A DNA stretch of 53,301 nucleotides from Fibrobacterota bacterium (GTDB lineage: Bacteria > Fibrobacterota > Fibrobacteria > UBA11236). The translations under genes and the position numbers were made by a program. Below, piece after piece: positions 25,680-33,687 of the stretch. The stretch covers positions 246,743 to 300,043 of the forward strand of contig JAQBPO010000050.1 of the NCBI GenBank assembly GCA_028287465.1. Reading direction: 5' to 3'. The notes below the pieces were generated by a model. The model saw nothing but the letters and a program-made list of their open reading frames with translations. It was not told the DNA's origin and ran no database searches. The stretch's first letter is position 1. Each line of letters opens with the position of its first letter.

Positions 25680-26795
25680 TTAGAACTTCCCGCCCGCTCC
25701 TCCGCCACCGAAGCTCCCGCCCCCGCCTTCCAGCCCTCCGGGCGCTTGCGGCGGGGCGGCCTGTCTGGATGCCAGGCTTTGCAGCAAGGCGAGGCTTTCC
25801 GCGTCCATAAGGCCGGCTCCGGACATATCCGTTTGCGGCCCCGCGGTTATCCCGAAACGCTCCGTCCTGAAAAGGCGCAAGGCGGCCCAGGCGATCGCGA
25901 TCAGGGCCAGTCCCAAAAGGGTCAACCCTGTCTCGATGGGCATCACGCTATGGTATTTCTTGTAGGTGAGGACGGCCAAGGCCACGCACAATAATCCCGC
26001 GCGCAGGCATAGGCGGTCCTTCCGGGCCAATCCCACCGCGACGTAGAGGATGGGGATCGCGAAGGTGAAACCGTAGAAAAGGGGGGCGTAGGGAACGCCG
26101 CCGGTTACGTCGAAGGCCCCGCCGAACAAGGCGCGGCCTCCTTCCCGGACCGCGAAATAATTCCCGCCCGCATAGCAGGTCATGAGAGTGAGGAACCGCA
26201 GGGCGGTCCACACATGGGTCCAATACCTCAGTGACGGCGTCGCGAGGGCCCTTGCGGCGGCCAGCACGATGAGGCAGGACAGCGCGACCACCAGCAAGGG
26301 CAGCAGGTAACCGGCGCGCGGCCCCATGCCGGCGCCCGCGTCGAAGAGGGCGTAGAATCCCATCCCCAGGGAGGCCGCTGCCAGCAGGCTGTCCGCATAA
26401 CGCAGGGAGGCGACGGCGAACAGGCAGCCCATGAAAAGGGCCATGGGGTAGTGGATCCCGTGCCGCAGGTGCACCCATTGGAACAGGCCGGAGAGGATGG
26501 CCGACAATCCCCCGTAGAGAAGGACCTCTTCCAGCCCGGCCCTGAAGAAGGGCTTTCGGCGGCGGATCAGGCCTTCCACGGCGGCGAAGAGTCCCGCCCC
26601 GTAGACCATCAGGATGGCGCCTGAACCCTTTTGGGAATGCCAGGAATCCATCACCAGGAAGATCAGGCCGGCAACCGCCAGCGCGCAGATGTATCCGAAG
26701 ATGAACAGGCCGATGCGGATGAAGACGTTCGGGGTATAGAAGGGCCGGGCCCCGGCCGCCAAGGCATCGAAGTCAATTTTCCGGTAGGCCAGCAT
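25680..26795 (-). CDS. Multi-pass membrane protein with a Gly-rich C-terminus
   Basis: The product has 371 residues with about ten hydrophobic segments (for example IGLFIFGYICALAVAGLIFL, LLPLLVVALSCLIVLAAARA, GLTLLGLALIAIAWAALRLF). It ends in a Gly/Ser tail (GGGGSFGGGGAGGKF) like those seen after membrane domains of TPM/DUF2207-type proteins. Its start lies inside the upstream DUF2157-like gene (23-nt overlap), so the two are translationally coupled and probably form one membrane unit. It resembles the second gene of DUF2157/DUF4401-type pairs, but this is tentative. No catalytic motif is visible. Confidence 0.7.
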   Translation of the reverse strand: MLAYRKIDFDALAAGARPFYTPNVFIRIGLFIFGYICALAVAGLIFLVMDSWHSQKGSGAILMVYGAGLFAAVEGLIRRRKPFFRAGLEEVLLYGGLSAILSGLFQWVHLRHGIHYPMALFMGCLFAVASLRYADSLLAAASLGMGFYALFDAGAGMGPRAGYLLPLLVVALSCLIVLAAARALATPSLRYWTHVWTALRFLTLMTCYAGGNYFAVREGGRALFGGAFDVTGGVPYAPLFYGFTFAIPILYVAVGLARKDRLCLRAGLLCVALAVLTYKKYHSVMPIETGLTLLGLALIAIAWAALRLFRTERFGITAGPQTDMSGAGLMDAESLALLQSLASRQAAPPQAPGGLEGGGGSFGGGGAGGKF

Positions 26796-27741
26796 CTTCG
26801 GTTCCCAGGAGGTTCTTGAGGTTCAGGAAGAGATGGATGGTCCCGCCGCAGGAGAGGATGAAATACGCCAAGGCGGCGTACATGGAGGCGGTGGAGGCGT
26901 GCCTGAAAACCAGATGAAGGATGACATAGGTAACCGCCAGGTAGCCGTACAGGACCGAGCACAAGAGGAAATAGGGGCTGCGCGCCCGCTTCGCATGCCT
27001 CCAAAGCCCCGCCGCCATCGCCGCCAACAGGAAGAACCAAAGCCATTTTTCCCAGGCGCCGCCCAGCACCAGGCCCGTATAGGCCGCTATCATGCACAGG
27101 TGCAAGGCGAAGTTCAGGTACGCGAAGCTGAAGTGGCGCTTGAAATCCAGCCTTCCGGAAAGGATGCCGGCCAAGGCCAGCGCGGCGCCGACCGCAAGAG
27201 CGGAAAGGATGGGCGCGTGGCGGTTGAACATGTTCTCATGGAAGGCCGCCAGGGGCGTGGTCGCCACGCCGACGGATCCGCAGAATCCGGAAATGGCCAA
27301 TTGCAGGACCCCGCGGTGATCGAAGCGATAGGCGAGGAAGAGATAGAAGGACGCGGGGATGGCCAAGGCCAGGCCGTAATGGGTCCCGAATACGGAATAC
27401 TTGAATTGCAGGTACCCGGTGAAAACGCCGAAGAGCAGGACGCCCAGCAGCAGCATGTAATCGGCCCAGGAGGATTCTTCGCCCCCCTTTCCCGCGGTGA
27501 AGGGCGCAGCGCGCCGGGCGCAATACCCGAGGCACCCGGCGGAACCCAGGCCGATCACGGCCAGGATGGTCTGATGGCCGAGGGTATCGATGTTCTTGTA
27601 GATCAGGATCCCCAGGCCGGTACTGACGGCCACGATCCCCAGGTAGAGGAGGGTGCGGATTTCCCAGTAGATGGAAAAGGGCGCGGTGGCGGCGGAAGCC
27701 TCGGTGGACGCCGTAGAATCGGCCGAGGCGCCGGCCTTCAT
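26773..27741 (-). CDS. DUF2157-like multi-pass membrane protein
   Basis: The product has 322 residues. A short Ser/Ala/Thr-rich N-terminus is followed by about nine hydrophobic helices (IRTLLYLGIVAVSTGLGILI, TILAVIGLGSAGCLGYCARR, YMLLLGVLLFGVFTGYLQF, LWFFLLAAMAAGLWRHAKR). The first two helices after a cytoplasmic start resemble DUF2157 membrane proteins, whose role is unknown. The ATG overlaps the mutS stop by four bases (ATGA), so it is read from the same mRNA as mutS. It overlaps the next membrane gene by 23 nt. Confidence 0.7.
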   Translation of the reverse strand: MKAGASADSTASTEASAATAPFSIYWEIRTLLYLGIVAVSTGLGILIYKNIDTLGHQTILAVIGLGSAGCLGYCARRAAPFTAGKGGEESSWADYMLLLGVLLFGVFTGYLQFKYSVFGTHYGLALAIPASFYLFLAYRFDHRGVLQLAISGFCGSVGVATTPLAAFHENMFNRHAPILSALAVGAALALAGILSGRLDFKRHFSFAYLNFALHLCMIAAYTGLVLGGAWEKWLWFFLLAAMAAGLWRHAKRARSPYFLLCSVLYGYLAVTYVILHLVFRHASTASMYAALAYFILSCGGTIHLFLNLKNLLGTEDAGLPEN

Positions 27742-30620
27742 TCCGCCCGCGCGGAGAGCGGGGAGCGCGGGGGCCTGGACGCCGGCGAATCCGCCAGTCT
27801 GTCCTTGAGCTCATGGATTTTCATCATGACCTGCATGGGGGAGAGGGCGTTCAGGTCCAGGCGCATCAGCTCCTCATAGGCTTTGCGGTGGCGGGGGTTT
27901 TCCGGATCCCCCATGGCCGCCTGGAAAAGATCGACCTGCAGGCCGGGGCGGGAGGCGGCCCTGGGCTCGCGTTCCGCTTGGCCGTTCCCGGGCCTGGGCA
28001 CGGGGGCGGCGGCCGCGGCAGATATGGGCGGCGCGGGTTCGCGCACGGTTTCCGCCATGCCCTGGAGTCTAGGGGCCGAGGCCATCCCGTGGCTTTCCAG
28101 TTCGGCCAGGATCTGCCAGGCGCGGTTCACCACCGCGTCCGGAACGCCGGCCATCTTGGCCACATGGATGCCGTAGCTGGAATCGCAACCGCCTTCCACG
28201 ACCTTGCGCAGGAAGATAACCTGGCCGTCGGCCTCCTTCACGGTAACCTGTACGTTGCGCAGGCGCTCCAGTCCCCCGGCCAACTGGGTCAGCTCGTGGT
28301 AATGGGTCGCGAACAGGGTGCGGGCGGCGATGCGGGCGTTCTGGTGGAGCGCTTCGGTGATGGCCCACGCCAGGGAGAGCCCGTCATAGGTGCTGGTGCC
28401 CCGGCCGATCTCGTCGAGCAGGATCAGGCTGCGCGGGCTGGCATGGTTCAGGATGTTGGCGGTCTCGATCATCTCCACCATGAAGGTGGACTGGCCCTTG
28501 GCCAAGCGGTCGGTGGCGCCCACGCGGGTGAAGATGCGGTCCACCAGGCCTATGTGGGCCTCTTCCGCGGGCACGAAGGATCCTATCTGGGCCAGCAGGG
28601 TGATGAGCCCGACCTGGCGCAGGTAGGTCGATTTACCCGCCATATTGGGGCCGGTGATGAGCAGGATCTGGCGTCCGAGCGCATCCAGATCCACGTCGTT
28701 GGCGATGTAGGCGCCGTCCTCGGTGATGGATTCCACCACGGGATGCCGTCCGTTGACGATGCGCAGGGCCGTCCCTTCCGAAATGACCGGGCGCGAAAAG
28801 CGCAGGTCGCGCGCGGCCTTGGCCAGGCAGCAGAGCACGTCCACGGCGCCCAGGATGCGGGCGGCCTCGAGGATCTCACCGGCGGCCTCGTTGACGGCCT
28901 CGCGTAGCCCGCAGAAGATCCGGTATTCGCAGGAATTGATCTCGCCCTCGGCGCCGAGGATGCGGCTTTCCCAATCCTTCATCTCCGGGGTGATGTAGCG
29001 TTCCGCGCCCACCAGGGACTGCTTGCGCAGGTAGTTGGCCGGGACCTTGTCCTCCTGGGCCTTGGTCACCTCGATATAATAGCCGAACACCTTGTTGTAT
29101 CCGACCTTGAGGGTGTTGATGCCGGTGGCTTCTCGCTCGCGGGCCTGCAGGCCGTTCAGCCATTCGCGGCCGTCGCGGATGCCGTTCACGAGTTCGTCGA
29201 GCTCCGGATAGATGCCCGGGGCGATCATGCCGCCTTCGCGCACGGTGAGGGGAGGGCGCTCGGTGAGGCGGGCCAACAGGTCCTCGCCGCGGCCGCGCAT
29301 GGCCGCCAGCTTGCCGCGGCTCTTGGCGAAAAGATCGGATTGCAGCGTTTCCAGGCAGCGCCCGGTTTCGCCCGCTTCGATCATGGAATTGCCCAGGCCC
29401 TGGAGGTCGCGGCCATGGGCGCGCGCGGAACCGCACCGCGCCACGATGCGTTCCATGTCGTTGATGGCCTGTAGATGCCTGCGCAGATCCTCCAGGACCT
29501 CGGGGCGGTCCAGCAGTTCCTGGATGGCGTCCTGGCGGGCCCGGATCTTGTCCGGTTCCAACAGGGGATGGGTGAGCCAGAACTTGAAGGAGCGGCCGCC
29601 CATGGCGGTCACGGTCCGGTCGAGGAGATGGAACAGGGTGCCGTGCTCGTCGTCCCCGTGCATGGGCCGGATGAGTTCCAGGTTGCGCACCGTGGCCGCG
29701 TCCAGGGTCATGTGCTGCTCGAAGCGGCTGGGCGTGAGGCGGACCAGGTGGTGGAGTTCGGACTTCTTGTTGTCCTTGACGTAAGCCAGGGCGGCCGCGG
29801 CGGCGCGCAGGCCCAAGGTCATATGCGCGCAGTCGAAGGCTTCCAGGGAATGCACCTTGAATTGGCGCGAAAGGGCGGCGATGCCTTCCTGCAGGTTGTA
29901 GAAGCCCTTGGGCAGGAGGGTCAGGAGCACCTTGTCCTGATCGCGCAATTGGGCCAGGGCCAGGGGAATCTCGGCGGTCTCCGGCAACAGGACCTCCTGG
30001 GCGCCCAGGCGGTAGATCTCGTTCGCGACCTGCTCCAAGGTCCCTTCCATCACCACGAAGCGCCCGGTGCTCAGATCCAGGTAGGAAAGGCCGAAGCGTT
30101 GTTGATCGCCCGATGCCTGCCCCGCAGCCACCGCTCCCAGGGAGTCCGCGGCGCCTCCGATTCCGGAAAGGGCCAGGGACGCGCCCGCGGAGGAAACGCC
30201 CGCATCGGGTCCGCGCACCAGGGAGGCCGGGTACAGCGCGACCAGGTAGTTGTTGGTCTTGGCGTCCAGGTAGTTCTCGCTCATGGCGGTGCCGCGGGTA
30301 ACCACTTCGGTCACTTCGCGCTTCACGATGCCTTTGGCTTCCGCCGGATCCTCGACCTGTTCGCATACCGCGATCTTGAGCCCGGAAGCGATGAGCTTGG
30401 GCATATAGCGTTCGATGGCATGATGAGGAAAGCCCGCGAGGGGCGTCTTGTCCGTCCCGCCGTGGTTGCGGGCGGTCAAAGTGAGGCCGAGGACCTTGGA
30501 GGCGGTTACCGCGTCGTCATCGAAGAGCTCGTAGAAATCGCCCATGCGGTATAGAAGGATCGAATCCGGATACCTGGATTTGATCTCCAGGTACTGCTTC
30601 ATCATCGGCGTCGCGCTCAT
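27738..30620 (-). CDS. mutS: DNA mismatch repair protein MutS
   Basis: The product has 960 residues, about 100 more than typical MutS. Domain I carries the mismatch-contacting motif GDFYELFDDDA (~residues 26-36). The ATPase has Walker A GPNMAGKSTY (~residue 656), then DEIGRGTSTYDGLSLAWAI and the H-loop region ATHYHELTQLAGG. The C-terminal dimer/tetramer region ends with LNALSPMQVMMKIHELKDRL. MutS recognises mismatches and small loops and recruits MutL. Two lengthened parts explain the size: a ~43-residue Ala/Gly/Ser insert in the connector domain (~131-173) and an Ala/Pro-rich linker before the C-terminal helices. It starts 11 nt after scpB and overlaps the next gene by four bases. Confidence 0.96.
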   Translation of the reverse strand: MSATPMMKQYLEIKSRYPDSILLYRMGDFYELFDDDAVTASKVLGLTLTARNHGGTDKTPLAGFPHHAIERYMPKLIASGLKIAVCEQVEDPAEAKGIVKREVTEVVTRGTAMSENYLDAKTNNYLVALYPASLVRGPDAGVSSAGASLALSGIGGAADSLGAVAAGQASGDQQRFGLSYLDLSTGRFVVMEGTLEQVANEIYRLGAQEVLLPETAEIPLALAQLRDQDKVLLTLLPKGFYNLQEGIAALSRQFKVHSLEAFDCAHMTLGLRAAAAALAYVKDNKKSELHHLVRLTPSRFEQHMTLDAATVRNLELIRPMHGDDEHGTLFHLLDRTVTAMGGRSFKFWLTHPLLEPDKIRARQDAIQELLDRPEVLEDLRRHLQAINDMERIVARCGSARAHGRDLQGLGNSMIEAGETGRCLETLQSDLFAKSRGKLAAMRGRGEDLLARLTERPPLTVREGGMIAPGIYPELDELVNGIRDGREWLNGLQAREREATGINTLKVGYNKVFGYYIEVTKAQEDKVPANYLRKQSLVGAERYITPEMKDWESRILGAEGEINSCEYRIFCGLREAVNEAAGEILEAARILGAVDVLCCLAKAARDLRFSRPVISEGTALRIVNGRHPVVESITEDGAYIANDVDLDALGRQILLITGPNMAGKSTYLRQVGLITLLAQIGSFVPAEEAHIGLVDRIFTRVGATDRLAKGQSTFMVEMIETANILNHASPRSLILLDEIGRGTSTYDGLSLAWAITEALHQNARIAARTLFATHYHELTQLAGGLERLRNVQVTVKEADGQVIFLRKVVEGGCDSSYGIHVAKMAGVPDAVVNRAWQILAELESHGMASAPRLQGMAETVREPAPPISAAAAAPVPRPGNGQAEREPRAASRPGLQVDLFQAAMGDPENPRHRKAYEELMRLDLNALSPMQVMMKIHELKDRLADSPASRPPRSPLSARAE

Positions 30621-30631
30621 GGGGTCCGATC

Positions 30632-31498
30632 CTATTCGAGCTGATCCAAGGACATCTGCTCCCCATCCGGTTCTTCCTGGGACATCTCCACCACCGTGCC
30701 GTCCGCGGCTATTTGGGGGATGAGGGCCTGGGCGTTGACGATGGCCTCGAACTCGGAGAGGCGGGGCAGATCGTCCGGGACCCGGTTGATGCCGAAGTAG
30801 CGCATGAACTCGCGGGTGGTGGAATAGGTGAAGGCGCCGCCCATGGCGTCCGTGCGGCCGTTCACGTCCACGAGCTTCTTCTCCAGCAGGCTCTTCATGC
30901 AGCCGTCCACGTTCACGCCGCGGATGGATTCGATCTCGGCCTTGGTGATGGGCTGCTTATAGGCGATGATGGCCAGGGTCTCGAGGCTGGCCTGGGACAG
31001 GCGGCGGGGATTGGCGTCCTTGAACAGTTTGCGGACCCAGGGATAGTACTGGGTGCGGGTGCGGATGCGGAAGGTGCCGTCCACTTCCACGATTTCGAAA
31101 GCCGTGTTCTGTTCATCGAACTTCCGGTTGGACGCCTTGACCAGGCGGCGCAGGCTGGGCAAGTCCCAATCCTCGCCCATGATTTCCTTGAGGACGCGGC
31201 CGCTCATATAGTCCTGGCTCGCGAAGAGCAGGGCGCACAGCAGGTTTTCCGGTTCGGGAGTCCAGACGGAAACCGGTTCCTCGCCGTCGGCGGCTTCCGG
31301 GCTTTCGGCCTCGACCAGGGCGGATTCCGCGGCGGCGGGTTCGGCCTCCACCGCGCTCGCGACAGGGGCTTCAGGGGCGGTCTCGGCGCCGGAATCGACT
31401 AGGGTCCCGGACGGGTCCATGTCGGAATCCTGGATTGGGTCTTGGGCCCCGATCTTGTCCGCGTCGGGTTCCTGGGAAGGGTCTTGGGGAAGGTTCAA
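30632..31498 (-). CDS. scpB: Segregation and condensation protein B (ScpB)
   Basis: The product has 288 residues, longer than usual (~180-200) because of an acidic, Pro/Ala-rich N-terminal tail of about 90 residues. The two winged-helix domains are clear: LLCALLFASQDYMSGRVLKE, then LSQASLETLAIIAYKQPITK, AEIESIRGVNVDGCMKSLLE, and the C-terminal EFMRYFGINRVPDDLPRLSE. ScpB dimers bridge ScpA and SMC in the bacterial condensin. The start is a TTG with AAGGA nine bases upstream; an in-frame ATG at 31420 would give a protein 26 residues shorter. It lies 78 nt after scpA and 11 nt before mutS. Confidence 0.93.
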   Translation of the reverse strand: MNLPQDPSQEPDADKIGAQDPIQDSDMDPSGTLVDSGAETAPEAPVASAVEAEPAAAESALVEAESPEAADGEEPVSVWTPEPENLLCALLFASQDYMSGRVLKEIMGEDWDLPSLRRLVKASNRKFDEQNTAFEIVEVDGTFRIRTRTQYYPWVRKLFKDANPRRLSQASLETLAIIAYKQPITKAEIESIRGVNVDGCMKSLLEKKLVDVNGRTDAMGGAFTYSTTREFMRYFGINRVPDDLPRLSEFEAIVNAQALIPQIAADGTVVEMSQEEPDGEQMSLDQLE

Positions 31499-31576
31499 CG
31501 TCTGGATTCCTTATCGGTCTCTGGGGTCCGTTCAGGACGGTAAAGTTAGCAAATCCAAGCGATTACGCCGAAAGGA

Positions 31577-32917
31577 TCAGTCTTCGTCCTCGGGAATATT
31601 GGAGGATATCTCCCCTTCCTGGGCGTTCCGCATCCGGTCCATCAGATCCTTGATGGCCGCATCGGCGATCGCATCCGTTTCGGAGTCGACCGAATCGTTC
31701 GCGGGGGAAGGGGTTGGATCGGTACGAGGATGTCCCTGGAATTCCGCATCGAGGGCCAGGGGCGTGGTCGCGTCGGGATCGGCCTCTAAAGCCGCGGGAG
31801 CATCCGGATCGCCGGTTTCCGGTGAGGTCAAGGCCTGGGTCGCGATCCCTTCCGAAGGGGTGCCGGATTCCACGGCGACGGTTTCATTCGAGGCGGTTGC
31901 TTCCGTTCTTCCGGCTTCCGCTTGGGCGGCCTCGGCGGCGGAGGCCGCTTCCGGGCCTCCAGGTTCCGCTCCGCCGGGTTCCGGTTTCGCGGGGCCTTCC
32001 CCGGGCAGGATCCCGTTCTCGAGATCGCGGAGGGCCTCTTCGAGGGCGTTGGCGACGGTGCGGTTCTTGATCTGTTCCTTGATGAGATCGACCAGGCCTT
32101 CGCGGAACTCCGGCAGGGGCTCGAGGTGGGATTCATCCACCTTCAGTTCCATCTCGTAGTCGGCGGCCTTCTGCTTGCGGTAGACCCAGATGGGTCCCAG
32201 GGCATGGCTTTGCCGGAACACGATGCGGTCGAGCTTGGCCAGCTCCAGGATGGACATGAAGGTCACGACCAGGGAAATGGTGCGCGTGTCATTGGCGAAC
32301 AGGTCCTCGAAGAGGCTGCGGCCGAGCTCGTTCAGGGTGATTTCCACTTCCTGCATGCGGTCCTCGATGGTCACGTCGTCGATTTCCACTTCGTGCACCG
32401 GGAGCTTGGGCTTGGAAAGGACAACATTGCGGAAGGCGGCGAGCAAATCGAAGACGCCGGCTTCCTCTTCCAGTTCGCCCTCGGTGGTCTTCTCGTCGCC
32501 GGTATCCGGACGGCCGCGGCCGTACGCGCCGAAATGGCGCGACTCATGGTTCCGGAGGACGCGGGCGGCTTCCTTGAACTTCTGGTATTCGAGCATCTGC
32601 TGGATGAGCGCCTGGCGGTCCAGCTCGTATTCCATATCCTCCAGCTCGTCCTTCTGATCGGCGGGCAGGAGTTCCCTGGCCTTGAGACGCATCAGGCGGG
32701 CGGCCATCACCAGGAACTCCCCGGCATTGGCCAGGTTCATATCCTTGATGGTATCGATATAGAGGAGGTATTGATCGGTGATGACCGAAATCTGGATTTC
32801 GCGGGGGTTCAGTTCGTTCTTCTGGACCAGGTAGAGCAGCAGATCCAGGGGGCCTTCGAAGACGCCCAGCTTCACTTCGTAATCGGATTCAATCAACTGC
32901 TTTACAGGTAGGCTCAT
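31577..32917 (-). CDS. scpA: Segregation and condensation protein A (ScpA), kleisin
   Basis: The product has 446 residues. The ATG at 32917 (GGAAAG upstream) is preferred over an upstream in-frame start because the family begins near FEGPLDLLLYLVQKNELNPR. The N-terminal domain that binds the SMC neck (residues ~15-90), the middle helices that bind ScpB, and the C-terminal winged helix (TFMSILELAKLDRIVFRQSH) are present. ScpA is the kleisin closing the SMC ring for chromosome compaction. After about residue 320 there is an unusual Ala/Glu/Pro-rich acidic tail of ~120 residues, ending NIPEDED. Usual family length is ~250. It heads the scpA-scpB-mutS gene string. Confidence 0.93.
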   Translation of the reverse strand: MSLPVKQLIESDYEVKLGVFEGPLDLLLYLVQKNELNPREIQISVITDQYLLYIDTIKDMNLANAGEFLVMAARLMRLKARELLPADQKDELEDMEYELDRQALIQQMLEYQKFKEAARVLRNHESRHFGAYGRGRPDTGDEKTTEGELEEEAGVFDLLAAFRNVVLSKPKLPVHEVEIDDVTIEDRMQEVEITLNELGRSLFEDLFANDTRTISLVVTFMSILELAKLDRIVFRQSHALGPIWVYRKQKAADYEMELKVDESHLEPLPEFREGLVDLIKEQIKNRTVANALEEALRDLENGILPGEGPAKPEPGGAEPGGPEAASAAEAAQAEAGRTEATASNETVAVESGTPSEGIATQALTSPETGDPDAPAALEADPDATTPLALDAEFQGHPRTDPTPSPANDSVDSETDAIADAAIKDLMDRMRNAQEGEISSNIPEDED

Positions 32918-33183
32918 GCGTCTTTCCGGCCCCGGAAATCCGGGGAACCCACAAGTTAGCAATCCCCCGGTTCGCCAGCCCGGAAAGGGACCGGAAGGAT
33001 AGGAAAACCGGGCGCGGAAACGGCCGGCGGCGGATCGGATCCGCTTCCAAAAACCCGAAGAACGGGAGGAGGCCGAGGGACGGGCCTATCCCGGATTCAG
33101 GGTATATTTTCGCCCCGATCGGGTATTCTCCCCGATTTAGGGTAATTTTCCTTTCCATGCCGTAAAGGGCGGAGGAATCGGAA
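32918..33183. promoter_or_regulatory. Divergent intergenic region between scpA and the metallopeptidase cassette
   Basis: The 266-nt region should contain the promoter of the scpA string (leftward) and of the cassette (rightward). Its right half holds an iterated motif listed separately. No clear TTGACA/TATAAT pair was found on either strand; TATATT at 33103-33108 is a possible plus-strand -10. Confidence 0.35.
33094..33151 (+). repeat. Iterated promoter-region motif (three copies) with a central palindrome
   Basis: Three related elements follow one another: GATTCAGGGTATATTTTC (33094-33111), GATCGGGTATTCTCC (33117-33131) and GATTTAGGGTAATTTTCC (33134-33151). The first and third match at 15 of 18 positions once a one-base shift is allowed. 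A perfect palindrome CCCGATCGGG (33114-33123) overlaps the middle copy. The arrangement, 30-90 nt upstream of the cassette's first codon, suggests repeated binding sites for a regulator. Confidence 0.5.
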
Positions 33184-33687
33184 TTGCAATTCGCATTGAA
33201 GGATTGGGATCGCTGGTGGTCCCTGGTCCCCTCCCACCAGGCAGGCGCCTGCCCAGGCGTACGCATCGACCGGCCCGCCGCCGCCCGCCGCATCCTGTCC
33301 CGCCTGGTCCTGAATCCGGCCAACCTGGCCGTCCTCGCACGCTGCCTGTCCGCGGACCTGGAACCTTGGCAACCCCTTCCGCCCGGACCCCGCATTCTGG
33401 ATAGGATCCTTCGGCGCCTGGAAAGCCGCCGGCTCGCGCTGGTGCAGGGCCCCGTGAAGGCGCCCAAGCCTTCCGGTCCCGGCAGGGAGGAGACCGAATG
33501 GGTGCCCATCGATCGGAAGGATTGGCGATCCGGGGACGAGGAAGCCCCGGCCGTCCGGGAAGCCGAGGCCGGGATCGAATTCGCCTATGACCATGAGCTT
33601 GCTCAGGCGCCGATCGTCGAGGTCGAGTATGAGGTCGAAGCCCCTCCGGGCCTGCATTCCGAATACGAAATCAGGGCGGACGGATGA
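33184..33687 (+). CDS. Small soluble protein of unknown function, first gene of the metallopeptidase cassette
   Basis: The product has 167 residues and starts at a TTG placed eight bases after GGAGGA; no in-frame ATG fits. The N-terminal half is compact and Trp/Leu/Pro-rich (FALKDWDRWWSLVPSHQAG, RRILSRLVLNPANLAVLARC). The C-terminal half is acidic and probably flexible (VPIDRKDWRSGDEEAPAVRE, IVEVEYEVEAPPG). No signal peptide or known domain is seen. Its stop overlaps the start of the lipoprotein gene by four bases (ATGA), so the two are coupled. It could be a chaperone/adaptor for the large third protein, but that is a guess from position only. Confidence 0.68.
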   Translation: MQFALKDWDRWWSLVPSHQAGACPGVRIDRPAAARRILSRLVLNPANLAVLARCLSADLEPWQPLPPGPRILDRILRRLESRRLALVQGPVKAPKPSGPGREETEWVPIDRKDWRSGDEEAPAVREAEAGIEFAYDHELAQAPIVEVEYEVEAPPGLHSEYEIRADG

